Positions 8,494-17,188 of a stretch of 64,000 bases of DNA are shown one piece after another. Made by a program: the position numbers and the translations under genes. The first letter of the stretch is position 1. Every line of letters begins with the position of its first letter. Below the pieces are notes generated by a model. That model saw only the letters and a list, made by a program, of their open reading frames with translations. It ran no database searches and had not been told where the DNA came from. The stretch is from Spirochaetales bacterium (GTDB taxonomy: Bacteria; Spirochaetota; Spirochaetia; DSM-2461), in the NCBI GenBank assembly GCA_016936555.1, contig JAFGXR010000021.1, positions 1 through 64,000 on the forward strand, in the 5' to 3' direction.

Positions 8494-8853
8494 TCACATA
8501 TTCATGAAAAGACCGCTCAAGTACGGTATGAGCCAGATTATCCAGACGATAAGACTGAATCGGTGAAAATTTTCTATCATTTTTTCATCTTTCCGGATTA
8601 AAACCATTGTGGCCCATAAAGCGTGAAGAATCATAAGCAGTATAGCTGTGACGCCTGTTATAGTATGGAGACTTATTTCATGGGATCCTGCCAGAGATGT
8701 CATCATAGCCGTTCCCGTTGTATCCATAATCAGACCCGCCCAGAAGAGAATGAGAAAAGCCGGTTTTAATTTTCCCGAAATTTTTTCACCCCAGACTCCG
8801 GCCGAATAAAAAACAAGGGCTAAAGAAATAAAAATAATAGCAGAAGTGAACAT
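8494..8853 (-). CDS. HsmA-family membrane protein (TIGR03987-like)
   Basis: A 119-residue integral membrane protein with four hydrophobic helices, beginning MFTSAIIFISLALVFYSAGVW. It contains the conserved LILFWAGLIMDTTGTAMM and ITGVTAILLMILHALWA segments that I associate with the HsmA/TIGR03987 family of small membrane proteins of unknown function. The start at 8853 is fixed by AAAGGAG five bases upstream; a longer frame from 8883 lacks a site. It is divergent from a tetR gene, a common arrangement for a repressor and its target. Confidence 0.75.
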   Translation of the reverse strand: MFTSAIIFISLALVFYSAGVWGEKISGKLKPAFLILFWAGLIMDTTGTAMMTSLAGSHEISLHTITGVTAILLMILHALWATMVLIRKDEKMIENFHRFSLIVWIIWLIPYLSGLFMNM

Positions 8854-8894
8854 TATGACTCCTTTGAATTTATATGCACTCATAAGTGTATAAA

Positions 8895-8910
8895 TGCATT
8901 ATTGAATGCA
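8895..8910. promoter_or_regulatory. Candidate TetR operator between hsmA-like and tetR genes
   Basis: A perfect dyad TGCATT-attg-AATGCA lies 42 bp upstream of the HsmA-family start and 45 bp upstream of the tetR start. Its size and symmetry fit a TetR-type dimer, and the divergent layout suggests that the repressor controls both promoters. Assignment is by position only. Confidence 0.5.
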
Positions 8911-8954
8911 ATTATGGTGATGAGTTATATTAATGTCAAGAGGCTGCAATCTGA

Positions 8955-9545
8955 ATGGATGAAAAAGGAGTTTTTGTGGAGATCAAACCGGGGAAGTGGG
9001 AAAGAACCAATAGGAAGTTAATGGAATCGGCAATTACGCTCTTTCTTGAGAAGCGATCTGCTAATGTCTCTATGGATGACATAGCCGATAAGGCAGCCGT
9101 CGCAAGGAGGACCCTTTTCAATCATTTCCCGAGTAAGGAAATTCTTGTTCTGCGTATCACTTCACCTATTCTTGAAGGGGGTCTTCATTATCTAGAAGAA
9201 GTAAATCGCTGGGAATATGTGTCGATAGATGAAATAATCAACCTATTCCTCTATTTATGGAAAAATCACGGTTCAAACCTGAATCTTCTTTACGCAGTCG
9301 ATTTTGAAGATTTTCAGGATCTTAAGGATTTACACGGTAAATATGTCCGGGAGTATATGAAGGCATTCGGGAAAATCGCAGACTGGCCTGCAGAACTGGA
9401 TGAGAAAAAAAAAGAAATTGCCATTCTCCTTTTTAAGGTTTTTGTTAATATCCTCAACGCTCTCGACGGCATGGGAGACCTGGATAAACGTTTCAACAGC
9501 GCTATGAAAAGTATGCTGAGCGGTATCAGTCTTTCCGCGGGGTAA
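8955..9545 (+). CDS. TetR/AcrR family transcriptional regulator
   Basis: An N-terminal TetR helix-turn-helix is present (ALTLF-type helix, then VSMDDIADKAAVARRTLFNHFPSKEIL, residues about 38-65). The C-terminal ligand-binding domain is variable and all-helical. The length, 196 residues, is normal. The start is uncertain: ATG at 8955 has only a distant AGAGG, while an in-frame GTG at 8976 has AAGGAG five bases upstream and would remove seven residues ahead of the conserved region. It probably represses the divergent HsmA-family gene. Its last 20 bp overlap the 3' end of the convergent RND exporter gene. Confidence 0.85.
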   Translation: MDEKGVFVEIKPGKWERTNRKLMESAITLFLEKRSANVSMDDIADKAAVARRTLFNHFPSKEILVLRITSPILEGGLHYLEEVNRWEYVSIDEIINLFLYLWKNHGSNLNLLYAVDFEDFQDLKDLHGKYVREYMKAFGKIADWPAELDEKKKEIAILLFKVFVNILNALDGMGDLDKRFNSAMKSMLSGISLSAG

Positions 9546-11913
9546 TGAAATTTATGATAATTTTTTTTATATCCAGGTAAGTGAATTGGGTGTTTCTCTG
9601 TTTTCGGCTTTGTGAGGGTAAAATTTTTTCTTTCTTTCCGTAGAAGTAGCTGATCAGAAGTGGCGTTATGAAAATATCGGCGCCATAAGCTGCAGCCATT
9701 CCCGTTGCTGATAATATGCCCATGTTGCGTATACTGTTCACATCGGAAACCAGAAACACCAGGAAAGTCATACAGAGGATAATCGTTGTTTCGGTAATGG
9801 CGGTCCCTACTGTCCGGTAGGCGAACCCGATGCTCATTTGCGGATTCCCGGTGATGAGCATATCTTTTCTTATATGAGAAATAAAGTGAATTGTGTCATC
9901 CACCGCCAGCCCCATGACCATCGGGGCAATGGTCATCGTGACAAACTCCATAGGTATTCCGGCGAATCCCATTACGGCTCCGCAGATAATCAATGGATAG
10001 ATATTGGGAATCATGGCGACCAGTCCCAGTTTAACGCTCCTGAACAGGATGATCAGTAACAGGGCTATCATCGCCGTTGCAATCAATACGGTTCTGACGA
10101 GGCCTCTGGTAATGTACTGGTTCATTATCGCCATCTGATAGGAAGAGCCGCTCATATAGAATGTCACTTCGTCGGAAAAGTTCTCTTTTATGAGTTTTCC
10201 AGTATTTTCCAGGAGCTTCTCGATTTCCATGGATGAAAAATCTTTCAGCTCCACGAATATACGGGCGGTCTTGTATTCGGTATCAATCCAGGGGTTGATA
10301 AGCTCCGGAGCAATTCTTTCATAATAGAGGAGAAGCCCCCTCACGAGAGAGTCTTTCTCCGGAATATTATATTTATCCCAATTTCTGTTGTAGCGGAGGT
10401 AGTTGAATTCCATAACCGCTTCCGCTAGAGAATAGGTATCTTTCACAAGAGGAGATTTCATAAGCTCATCTTCAATGTTTTTCAGATTATGAAGGTTATC
10501 GGATGTTTTGAATTGATCGGGATTCAGTTTTATAACCAGCTCCAGGGTTTCCCCTGTCGCGATATCGGACCGGCTTATACGCAGATGATCTTTCATATGA
10601 CTCAAACGGTTTCCCATCATTTTGACTCCGTTAAAATCAACTTCGAGTTTCATCAGACCGAAGATGCTGATGATCAGTGATAATACGAATAAGAGGACGA
10701 TAGGTTTTTTTCTTTTTTCCAGAAAGCCCGGTATTTTACTGAGGACCGGTTCAATGCGGTCAGTTTCCGATCTTGTTATTTCCGGATCTTGATCTTTTCC
10801 CAGGGACAGAAGCAGGGGGTAGTAGATTAATGTCAGGGCACAAACCGCTGCGATGGATAACGCCGATGTCAGTCCAACCCATTGAATCGGGCGGATTTCC
10901 ACGAAAAAAAATGACAAGAGGGCAACTATGGTGGTTAATGCCGTAAAGAGTATCGGTTTTCCGCTTTCCTGTACGGCGTATAGAACGGATTCATCTCTTT
11001 TTCCTGTTTTTCTGAAATAGATTCTGAAAAAACGGGTGAAATGGACAGTGTAGCCTATAGAAACCCCCATGGTAAGTAAAATGGGGACGGAAATGAAAGC
11101 GCTGTCAATAGTGATATGCCAGAACCCCTGTATCCCGAAAACGACCAGCAGGGACAGGATGATTATCAGGATGGCGCCGGCAACGCCTCTGGGTGACCGG
11201 ATTATTATCGAAGAAAGCAATAGAGCTACCAGGCAGCCCATAATAAGCACTCTCATGAGATCGCTGATCATTTCAGTTTGTTTTCTGTAGGAATAAACGG
11301 GAATGCCGGTGCCGGTCAAGGTTGCATTTCCCGGATCTATCGCGGAGATAATCTCATAGGCTTTCCTCCCGACGGAAAACTGATCCCATTCTTCTGTATA
11401 GGGAGAAAGCTGTAGAATAATCCAGGCTTCTTTGTTGTCGAGTGAAAACAGTGTGCCGCCGATAGAAGGTATCGATTTGTATAAATCCTCGATTTCAGTA
11501 ATTTCAGGATCGCTCGACAGGAGTTTCGGGCCGTCAAAGTTGAATGATTTTCCGTTTAAGGGGAGATCTTCCAGCTCCGTGAGTGATATTAGTTTTCCGG
11601 CCAGAGGGACTTCATTCTTTAAAATAGAACCGGTTCTGTGAATGAGTTCAAGCGTCTTCCGGTCGAAAACATCGGCGCTTTCCACCAGAACTCCTATAAA
11701 ATCACTGTTTCTGAACAGTTTCTCAAATTCTTCATTATTTTTGAGTATTGGATCTGAGGACACAAAAAAATCTTCCATATCCACGGATATGTTCAGTCCC
11801 CGGATCTGTAATAGGGAAAAGACAATAGCTGCGGCGAGGATTGCTGCAGCTATGACAGGATTTTTCAGTACAGAGAGGAGAAATCTATTGGAAGGGGAGT
11901 CGGTAATATTCAC
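9526..11913 (-). CDS. RND/MMPL-family transporter
   Basis: A 795-residue membrane protein of the RND superfamily (MMPL/hopanoid-exporter type). Each half has one leading helix (residues 17-36 and about 405-423), a large extracytoplasmic loop, and a block of five helices (about 215-370 and 610-765). The second helix block contains GLAVDDTIHFI, with the Asp pair seen in helix 4 of proton-driven RND proteins. The first block has GVSIGYTVHF at the same place, without the Asp pair. It would export a lipid or hydrophobic compound by proton motive force. The start codon is GTG with a poor ribosome-binding site. No adaptor or outer-membrane gene is adjacent. Confidence 0.85.
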   Translation of the reverse strand: MNITDSPSNRFLLSVLKNPVIAAAILAAAIVFSLLQIRGLNISVDMEDFFVSSDPILKNNEEFEKLFRNSDFIGVLVESADVFDRKTLELIHRTGSILKNEVPLAGKLISLTELEDLPLNGKSFNFDGPKLLSSDPEITEIEDLYKSIPSIGGTLFSLDNKEAWIILQLSPYTEEWDQFSVGRKAYEIISAIDPGNATLTGTGIPVYSYRKQTEMISDLMRVLIMGCLVALLLSSIIIRSPRGVAGAILIIILSLLVVFGIQGFWHITIDSAFISVPILLTMGVSIGYTVHFTRFFRIYFRKTGKRDESVLYAVQESGKPILFTALTTIVALLSFFFVEIRPIQWVGLTSALSIAAVCALTLIYYPLLLSLGKDQDPEITRSETDRIEPVLSKIPGFLEKRKKPIVLLFVLSLIISIFGLMKLEVDFNGVKMMGNRLSHMKDHLRISRSDIATGETLELVIKLNPDQFKTSDNLHNLKNIEDELMKSPLVKDTYSLAEAVMEFNYLRYNRNWDKYNIPEKDSLVRGLLLYYERIAPELINPWIDTEYKTARIFVELKDFSSMEIEKLLENTGKLIKENFSDEVTFYMSGSSYQMAIMNQYITRGLVRTVLIATAMIALLLIILFRSVKLGLVAMIPNIYPLIICGAVMGFAGIPMEFVTMTIAPMVMGLAVDDTIHFISHIRKDMLITGNPQMSIGFAYRTVGTAITETTIILCMTFLVFLVSDVNSIRNMGILSATGMAAAYGADIFITPLLISYFYGKKEKILPSQSRKQRNTQFTYLDIKKIIINFITPRKD

Positions 11914-11934
11914 TTATCGGTATTTTCCATCCAG

Positions 11935-11956
11935 GATGCCGGAAATTACCGGCATC
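11935..11956. other. GC-rich hairpin between kinase-like and RND genes
   Basis: A perfect 8-bp stem GATGCCGG / CCGGCATC with a 6-base loop lies 22 bp upstream of the RND gene start and downstream of the minus-strand kinase-like gene. On the minus strand no T-run follows, so it is not a classic terminator for that gene. It could be a processing or attenuation element, or a plus-strand terminator, since T-rich sequence follows there. Confidence 0.5.
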
Positions 11957-12039
11957 TATTTTATATGCTTTCTATTGCGGAATTTTCCTGAATTGCATTC
12001 AAATAGTCAATAAAAGGAAAATAGTTTTATAAAGATTTT

Positions 12040-13407
12040 CTATTCTCTGATCCTTTCGATCTGATCAATGACCCAGGTATCTTTGATAAATGAAAGGTGT
12101 ATTCTATCTTTTCTCTTCTCTCCCAGTGGCATAAGGGGTTCTGTGCTTTCGGGATTATCCGCCAGGGCCGGCGTCCATTTTATGTATTCCGCTTCATATA
12201 TATCATTCCCCAGAGACCGCACATCGAGACCTGAAATCCCCCAGACCTGAGTTCCCGGTGGTACGGGTTCCATACCACTGGCTATCCATTCTTCTGGATC
12301 GAGTAAACCCGTAGAGCCTTCGTATGATGTTCTGACTCTGGTTGTGACATAAATGGTGCTTATTTCATTGATATCTTCCTTTCCGGCTCTGGAGGTTATG
12401 GTGTCTTCGAGCGCTTCCATATCCAGAGTCCGGAAACTGCTGTAGTACAATCGGACAACTTCTTCCTGATTCATTCCCGCAGTGACAGGTTCCGCCAGAT
12501 ATTTTGAAAGCGGCGCCTGTACGATCAGTGCCAGAATCATGATAACCGCACCGATCCCGATGAGAATGGATCTGTTTTTCGAAAGGAAAAAGGCGGTCTT
12601 CATCTTACGCAGGCGGGCCTCTTCTTTTTTCTGCTCCTCGAGTTCTCTTCTTTTCAGATCTTCCTCTGATATACCCGTATCCTCTATTCCCGATTCGATC
12701 CATTTTTTCAGAAGGACTCGCCATAAGCCGAGAGTTCCGGAGCCTTTAAATGACTGATCAAGGAGCGAAACGGTTTCATCATTCAACCGGGGACAGGAAA
12801 GTAACGGGGAGGTGTAGTTGGCTTTTGACATAAGTCTTTCGATCTCTTCCTCATCTTCTCCGGGAAAGGGCACGGCGCCGGTCATTACTTTATAGGCCAG
12901 AGACGCAATTGTAAAAGCTCTCGCCGCATCGCCGCCGAGACCCGGTTTATTCCAGGGAGTTATCATTTCCATACTGTTCTGTCTGACCCTGTGGCTGTTG
13001 AGAAATTCCATAAGCCTCGGGGGGAAGAAGAGGATATCGCCGTTTTCGCAATAGAAAACGGAAGAAAGGCTGAAGTTCCGAACGGGAAAGTTCCGGTCCT
13101 TTATTGTGTGTAATGCTTCTGCAAGATCCAGCAGGACTGGCGGAGTCAGGTCCAGCTCGGCAAGTGTTTTCCCCTTTAGATAAGGGCCGTAGAAATAAGT
13201 GCTTCCTTCGACTTCTGTAATTCCCAGAAGATTCCAGTTGCTTATTTCACCATTTGCCACAATCAGACCGGGAAGGGACTGGAGACTGCTCGTGTCTACT
13301 CCGACAAAGGCTCTGTTTTTCAAGCCGCTGTCAATTGCCAGAAATGCAGTTTCCGGGTTCTCTAAAAAAGCGGAACCCTCCGATGTGCCGGTTATGGTGA
13401 AGTCCAT
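12040..13407 (-). CDS. Degenerate protein-kinase-like protein with membrane and extracytoplasmic domains
   Basis: A 455-residue protein in three parts. Residues 1-235 resemble a Hanks-type kinase in order of elements (YFYGPYLKGKTLAEL hinge-like, LLDLAEALHTIKDRNFPVRNFSLSSVFYCENGDILFFPP, and a GGDAARAFTIASLAYKVMTGAVPF C-lobe helix). They lack a recognisable VAIK Lys, HRD or DFG. A basic linker (RRELEEQKKEEARLRKMK) leads to one membrane helix at about 278-298. The last 150 residues lie outside the cytoplasm and may adopt an NTF2-like fold (EEVVRLYYSSFRTLDMEALED). GGAGAAACAC before the ATG supports the start. I infer a pseudokinase sensor; the ligand is unknown. Confidence 0.65.
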   Translation of the reverse strand: MDFTITGTSEGSAFLENPETAFLAIDSGLKNRAFVGVDTSSLQSLPGLIVANGEISNWNLLGITEVEGSTYFYGPYLKGKTLAELDLTPPVLLDLAEALHTIKDRNFPVRNFSLSSVFYCENGDILFFPPRLMEFLNSHRVRQNSMEMITPWNKPGLGGDAARAFTIASLAYKVMTGAVPFPGEDEEEIERLMSKANYTSPLLSCPRLNDETVSLLDQSFKGSGTLGLWRVLLKKWIESGIEDTGISEEDLKRRELEEQKKEEARLRKMKTAFFLSKNRSILIGIGAVIMILALIVQAPLSKYLAEPVTAGMNQEEVVRLYYSSFRTLDMEALEDTITSRAGKEDINEISTIYVTTRVRTSYEGSTGLLDPEEWIASGMEPVPPGTQVWGISGLDVRSLGNDIYEAEYIKWTPALADNPESTEPLMPLGEKRKDRIHLSFIKDTWVIDQIERIRE

Positions 13408-13512
13408 GTGTTTCTCCGATTATTATATTTTTGTAGATATGAAAAAAAAATACATTTAACCGCTCTATTATATGATAATTATTAAAAAGGGCACCAGTGG
13501 AATATTCCGTGT

Positions 13513-16500
13513 ATGAGAAAAACTGAAAAAATTGAGTTATATCAACCGGCTAACTCGAATAGTTACACCATTGAATCTCTGGCCTTGACAATTCCATCCA
13601 TTCGTCTGATCTACGAACATACGTTCCGGCACCGAAGAGACGGGGACATCGAAATAAAAAGAACAAACGGATACAGTCGTGACCCCTCTCTGATCAAAGC
13701 GCCGCAGTGTTCAGAATTTTTTGAGTTGAAACACTTTTACAATACTTTCGGTGATAGATCCAAGGAAATATTCAGAATCCTTCAGAGAAAAGGATTCGTC
13801 AGTCTCGAAGGAAATCGGATTCATATCAATCCGAAGACCAGAATGGCAAATCCCGAAAGCTTCCGGCTCGGATATTCGCCTGATGAGGACAGGGATATCC
13901 TGGAAAAACTGAACCGGGTTCTCTGGCGCAGAATTTCTATGAAACCCGATGAGGAGGGATATCTCGATCCTATGGCGGAGAGCCTTTACACGTACCACGG
14001 CGTCACGGTCATTGGAGAAAAAGAAGGTATCAGAAATTACAAATTCAGAATCGGACACACCATACTTTCCGTCGAGTTTTTCCAGGAACCGGCTATCGAG
14101 CTGCTCGAGCTGGTCAGCCTGAGAATCCTCCTTATTTTTCAGGAACAGCTGCAGAATTTTTTCGCCGCATCGGCCGTGCAGAATTACAATACCGATGTCT
14201 GGTTCAGGGCTGTGGATAAAAGGAAGCTCTTCTTTGATATAATCTCCACTTTTCTCTATCACTCATGGAACCCTTTCGATCTGGAAGAGTGTATCATCGT
14301 TATAAACAGCGGCAAGGGGCTCTACAGTTTTTCCGACGGAAAGATTATCTACCGCTTTGATTACGACGGATCGGAGTCGAGTATTGTCGAGGACAGCGTC
14401 GTTCTGGACAGAGAGATAACCGATAAGAACCGGGAGTTTATTCAGAGAGATATCGATATCGGAATCAACCGGGAGAAAATGGAAACGATCTATCTGTCCA
14501 TATATCTGAAAAGCCGCAGCTATCACAATGTCGATCCGCGCATCAACAGATTAAGTCACCACTACATAAAGATGTTTATTGAGTCGGTCGGGAAACTGAT
14601 AGATGTGATTATACCGATTCTACAGAAAGAGAGAACCCAGGACGCCCTCCGGTGGAAGAGCTTTTACGACCAGTCCAGAATCTCCGGCCTGAGAATGGGC
14701 GAGAATATCAATGCGGTACTCTACGAGTCTGTTAGAATCCTGAAAATAATCTATGGAATAGAAGATGTTATTTTTTACAGCGAAGACAGTTCCATTATCG
14801 AACTCATTACCATTTTCCGGCAGATGGAAGAGAACCGCCGGGCGAACTTCTCCTATATCACCAGACCTCTGAGGAGGAGTGAGATCGTCGAGGGAAACTA
14901 TGTTTCATGCAGTCTCAACGATAATATCAAAGAGAGGATTATTCTCTATTTCAAGCTTCCTGTCATATATAAACCCGTAGCCGGAAGATATCTTTCGGGG
15001 ACTTTCATCTACAGGCAGCTGACGGAAACCAGCGAGATGCTCAAGCTCAGTGATCCGGGAGAACTGCTGGCCATAATCGCCAGAACGACTTTCAGCCTCA
15101 ACCTCACCCTTACAAAGAGGAAAGCTGTTGAGAAGCTGACAAAAAGATTCCCGGAGTTCCCCGGCGAGATTATCGACCGTGTCATCAGTAAGCTGGCACA
15201 ATCCTTTACGGATTTTTTTACGCTTCTCGATACCATCAGTATCAATATCAACTCTGCAGTCAGCACCATGAGAGGCAGCCGGGACAGCCTTACGGGATTA
15301 TACAACCGCCAGTCTCTCAACAGGCGGATGGAAACTTTTTTCAACGAGTACGAGAAAACCGGTCCGGGATTCGGAGTCATGTTCATCGATATGGACTCTT
15401 TTAAAATCTACAACGATACAGTGAATCACTCTTTCGGCGATAAACTCATTATAAGGCTGGCCGAGCACCTTTTAAAAGCCCAGCGGAATCTCTCCTTTGA
15501 GACTGTTCCCGCCCGGTTCGGCGGAGACGAGTTCTGTTTCGGTATAAACAGGATTTCTCCCGATCAATTTGAAGAACGCGCATTTTCCCTTTTCGCCGAT
15601 ATTACACTCCAGCCGATCGAAGTTGTTTTTCATATCGGCGATTTTCAGGAAAGCGGCGGTTTCGAAATCAATCTTCTCTCTTTTCTTCACCGGTTCATCC
15701 GCCCCGATATCGGAGGGGAACGAGGAGAAATAACCGGATACAGCGAAAAAGAAAACGAAAGCCCCAAAGAGCATATCGTCAATATATTCCTCCACTACCT
15801 CGACAGCGGTCAGGGGGGAGGCACCGATTCGGCAGCCATTCTGGAAGAGGCTCTTCTGGAAGATCACTTAAGTGAAAATCTCAAAGTTAAAATTATTGAT
15901 TCTCTGGCAGATAAGGTTTGTCTGAAAATTGTGAACAACAGTATCCTCAAGGAAATTGACGATCAGTTCCGGCAGATCGTCGGTCTCTTTCTCAAACTGC
16001 AGCTCGAAAACTATACAACAGGGGCAATCCGGAAGGAGATCGTCCGTATCATGGGACTGACAAAGCTGGAAAGGACGATCTATCAGAGAGTCAGCATCGG
16101 CCTGTCCCATTCCTCGGAAGACAGACTCCGATCGGTTTCATCCATCTTCAAGCAGGCTGATGCCCGTTCATATCTGGCAAAGCAGAACGGCAAGAATTGT
16201 GTGTTCGGTATAAATAACAAACAGATAAAAAGATCGTTTAAACAGGAAATCTCCATTCTGATCATTGACGATGAACAGGAATATATAGACATTCTCCGGA
16301 GGATCCTTATGGAGCGTTACGGATGGCATCATGTCTACAATTTTATGAACGATGAGGATGAAGAGATCTCCTATAATAAACTGAAGAATATCGATGTGAT
16401 AATTCTCGATCTGCAGCTATACAGCGATGAGGACTTTAATGTGATCCTGGCTTATCTGAAAGGGGTTTCGGAAAACAGAGAGCTGCAGATAATCGTCAAT

Positions 16501-16659
16501 TCCGGCTTTATTGAGCAAAAAGCGCATCTGCTGGATAAACTGAAAAATACTGCCGGTCTGAAAGTCATAGCCGTTTTTTCAAAAGACGAGACGGTCTATG
16601 AAAAAATTAACAGGATCATTAGTGAGCGATTCAATATCCTTACAGATCTTCCTCGCTGA
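13513..16659 (+). CDS. Large GGDEF protein with interrupted GGDEF domain and C-terminal receiver domain
   Basis: A 1048-residue cytoplasmic signalling protein. Residues 1-585 are unrecognised. A GGDEF domain starts at about 587 (RDSLTGLYNRQSL) and carries an intact RFGGDEF (668-674), so it should bind GTP and make cyclic di-GMP. The final GGDEF strands and helix (RVSIGLSH, then KQADARSYLAKQNGKN) appear only at about 859-905. An insertion of roughly 140 residues therefore splits the domain. A receiver domain follows, with acidic pocket IIDDE (917-921) and likely phospho-acceptor D966 in ILDLQL. Receiver domains usually precede their output. The 3' end overlaps the AMMECR1-like gene by 20 bp, tail to tail. 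Confidence 0.8.
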   Translation: MRKTEKIELYQPANSNSYTIESLALTIPSIRLIYEHTFRHRRDGDIEIKRTNGYSRDPSLIKAPQCSEFFELKHFYNTFGDRSKEIFRILQRKGFVSLEGNRIHINPKTRMANPESFRLGYSPDEDRDILEKLNRVLWRRISMKPDEEGYLDPMAESLYTYHGVTVIGEKEGIRNYKFRIGHTILSVEFFQEPAIELLELVSLRILLIFQEQLQNFFAASAVQNYNTDVWFRAVDKRKLFFDIISTFLYHSWNPFDLEECIIVINSGKGLYSFSDGKIIYRFDYDGSESSIVEDSVVLDREITDKNREFIQRDIDIGINREKMETIYLSIYLKSRSYHNVDPRINRLSHHYIKMFIESVGKLIDVIIPILQKERTQDALRWKSFYDQSRISGLRMGENINAVLYESVRILKIIYGIEDVIFYSEDSSIIELITIFRQMEENRRANFSYITRPLRRSEIVEGNYVSCSLNDNIKERIILYFKLPVIYKPVAGRYLSGTFIYRQLTETSEMLKLSDPGELLAIIARTTFSLNLTLTKRKAVEKLTKRFPEFPGEIIDRVISKLAQSFTDFFTLLDTISININSAVSTMRGSRDSLTGLYNRQSLNRRMETFFNEYEKTGPGFGVMFIDMDSFKIYNDTVNHSFGDKLIIRLAEHLLKAQRNLSFETVPARFGGDEFCFGINRISPDQFEERAFSLFADITLQPIEVVFHIGDFQESGGFEINLLSFLHRFIRPDIGGERGEITGYSEKENESPKEHIVNIFLHYLDSGQGGGTDSAAILEEALLEDHLSENLKVKIIDSLADKVCLKIVNNSILKEIDDQFRQIVGLFLKLQLENYTTGAIRKEIVRIMGLTKLERTIYQRVSIGLSHSSEDRLRSVSSIFKQADARSYLAKQNGKNCVFGINNKQIKRSFKQEISILIIDDEQEYIDILRRILMERYGWHHVYNFMNDEDEEISYNKLKNIDVIILDLQLYSDEDFNVILAYLKGVSENRELQIIVNSGFIEQKAHLLDKLKNTAGLKVIAVFSKDETVYEKINRIISERFNILTDLPR

Positions 16660-17185
16660 ACACCTCAGCTGTAAAAGAGTAGATCTCCGTGTCCGCATCG
16701 TTTCTCAGATCCGGCGCTAAGCCGGCCTTATGGAAGGTCTGATCAATGAAAGTTTCTCTGTTCCAGTTCTGTTCTGTCGCTACCTGAGGCAGGAGAAGGC
16801 CGGAACGGGAGCCGTTTCTCACCAGGAGTCCGTCTCTTCCGGTTTTTATTTCATCGGTATTATTCACTTTTTTAAGAGGGGACAACAGGGAGATCTCAAT
16901 AGACAGATCCTGAAATTCTTCAGATTCGAGGGGGAGGAAGCGGGGGTCATGGAAAGCCGCCGAAAGAGCCATATTGCGTATCGTTTCGGAAAGAGGCCGT
17001 TCCGAGACGATATTGCCGATGCATCCTCTCAGATTCCCTCTTTTGCGCAATGTAACGAAGGCTCCCGAAGGGTCTCCCTGCTGTTCCATTTCGGGAGGAG
17101 ATTCCCTGAGTCCGAGCTTCCAGGCGATGGTCTCTCTTGCGAACTGAAGATACATGTCTTTTTCTTTTCGGTTCAATTGGCTCAA
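16640..17185 (-). CDS. amrA: AMMECR1-domain protein (AmmeMemoRadiSam system protein A)
   Basis: A 181-residue AMMECR1 protein. The hallmark LRGCIGNIVSERPLSETI is at about 52-69, followed by AAFHDPRFLPL and LSIEISLLSPL. The family is widespread, but its reaction is unknown. Bacteria often encode it with a MEMO1-like protein and a radical-SAM enzyme (AmmeMemoRadiSam). It starts at TTG 17185, with AGGAG six bases upstream overlapping the stop region of the MEMO1-like gene, so the two are translated together. No radical-SAM partner is found beside it in this window. Confidence 0.85.
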   Translation of the reverse strand: MSQLNRKEKDMYLQFARETIAWKLGLRESPPEMEQQGDPSGAFVTLRKRGNLRGCIGNIVSERPLSETIRNMALSAAFHDPRFLPLESEEFQDLSIEISLLSPLKKVNNTDEIKTGRDGLLVRNGSRSGLLLPQVATEQNWNRETFIDQTFHKAGLAPDLRNDADTEIYSFTAEVFSEEDL

Positions 17186-17188
17186 AAT

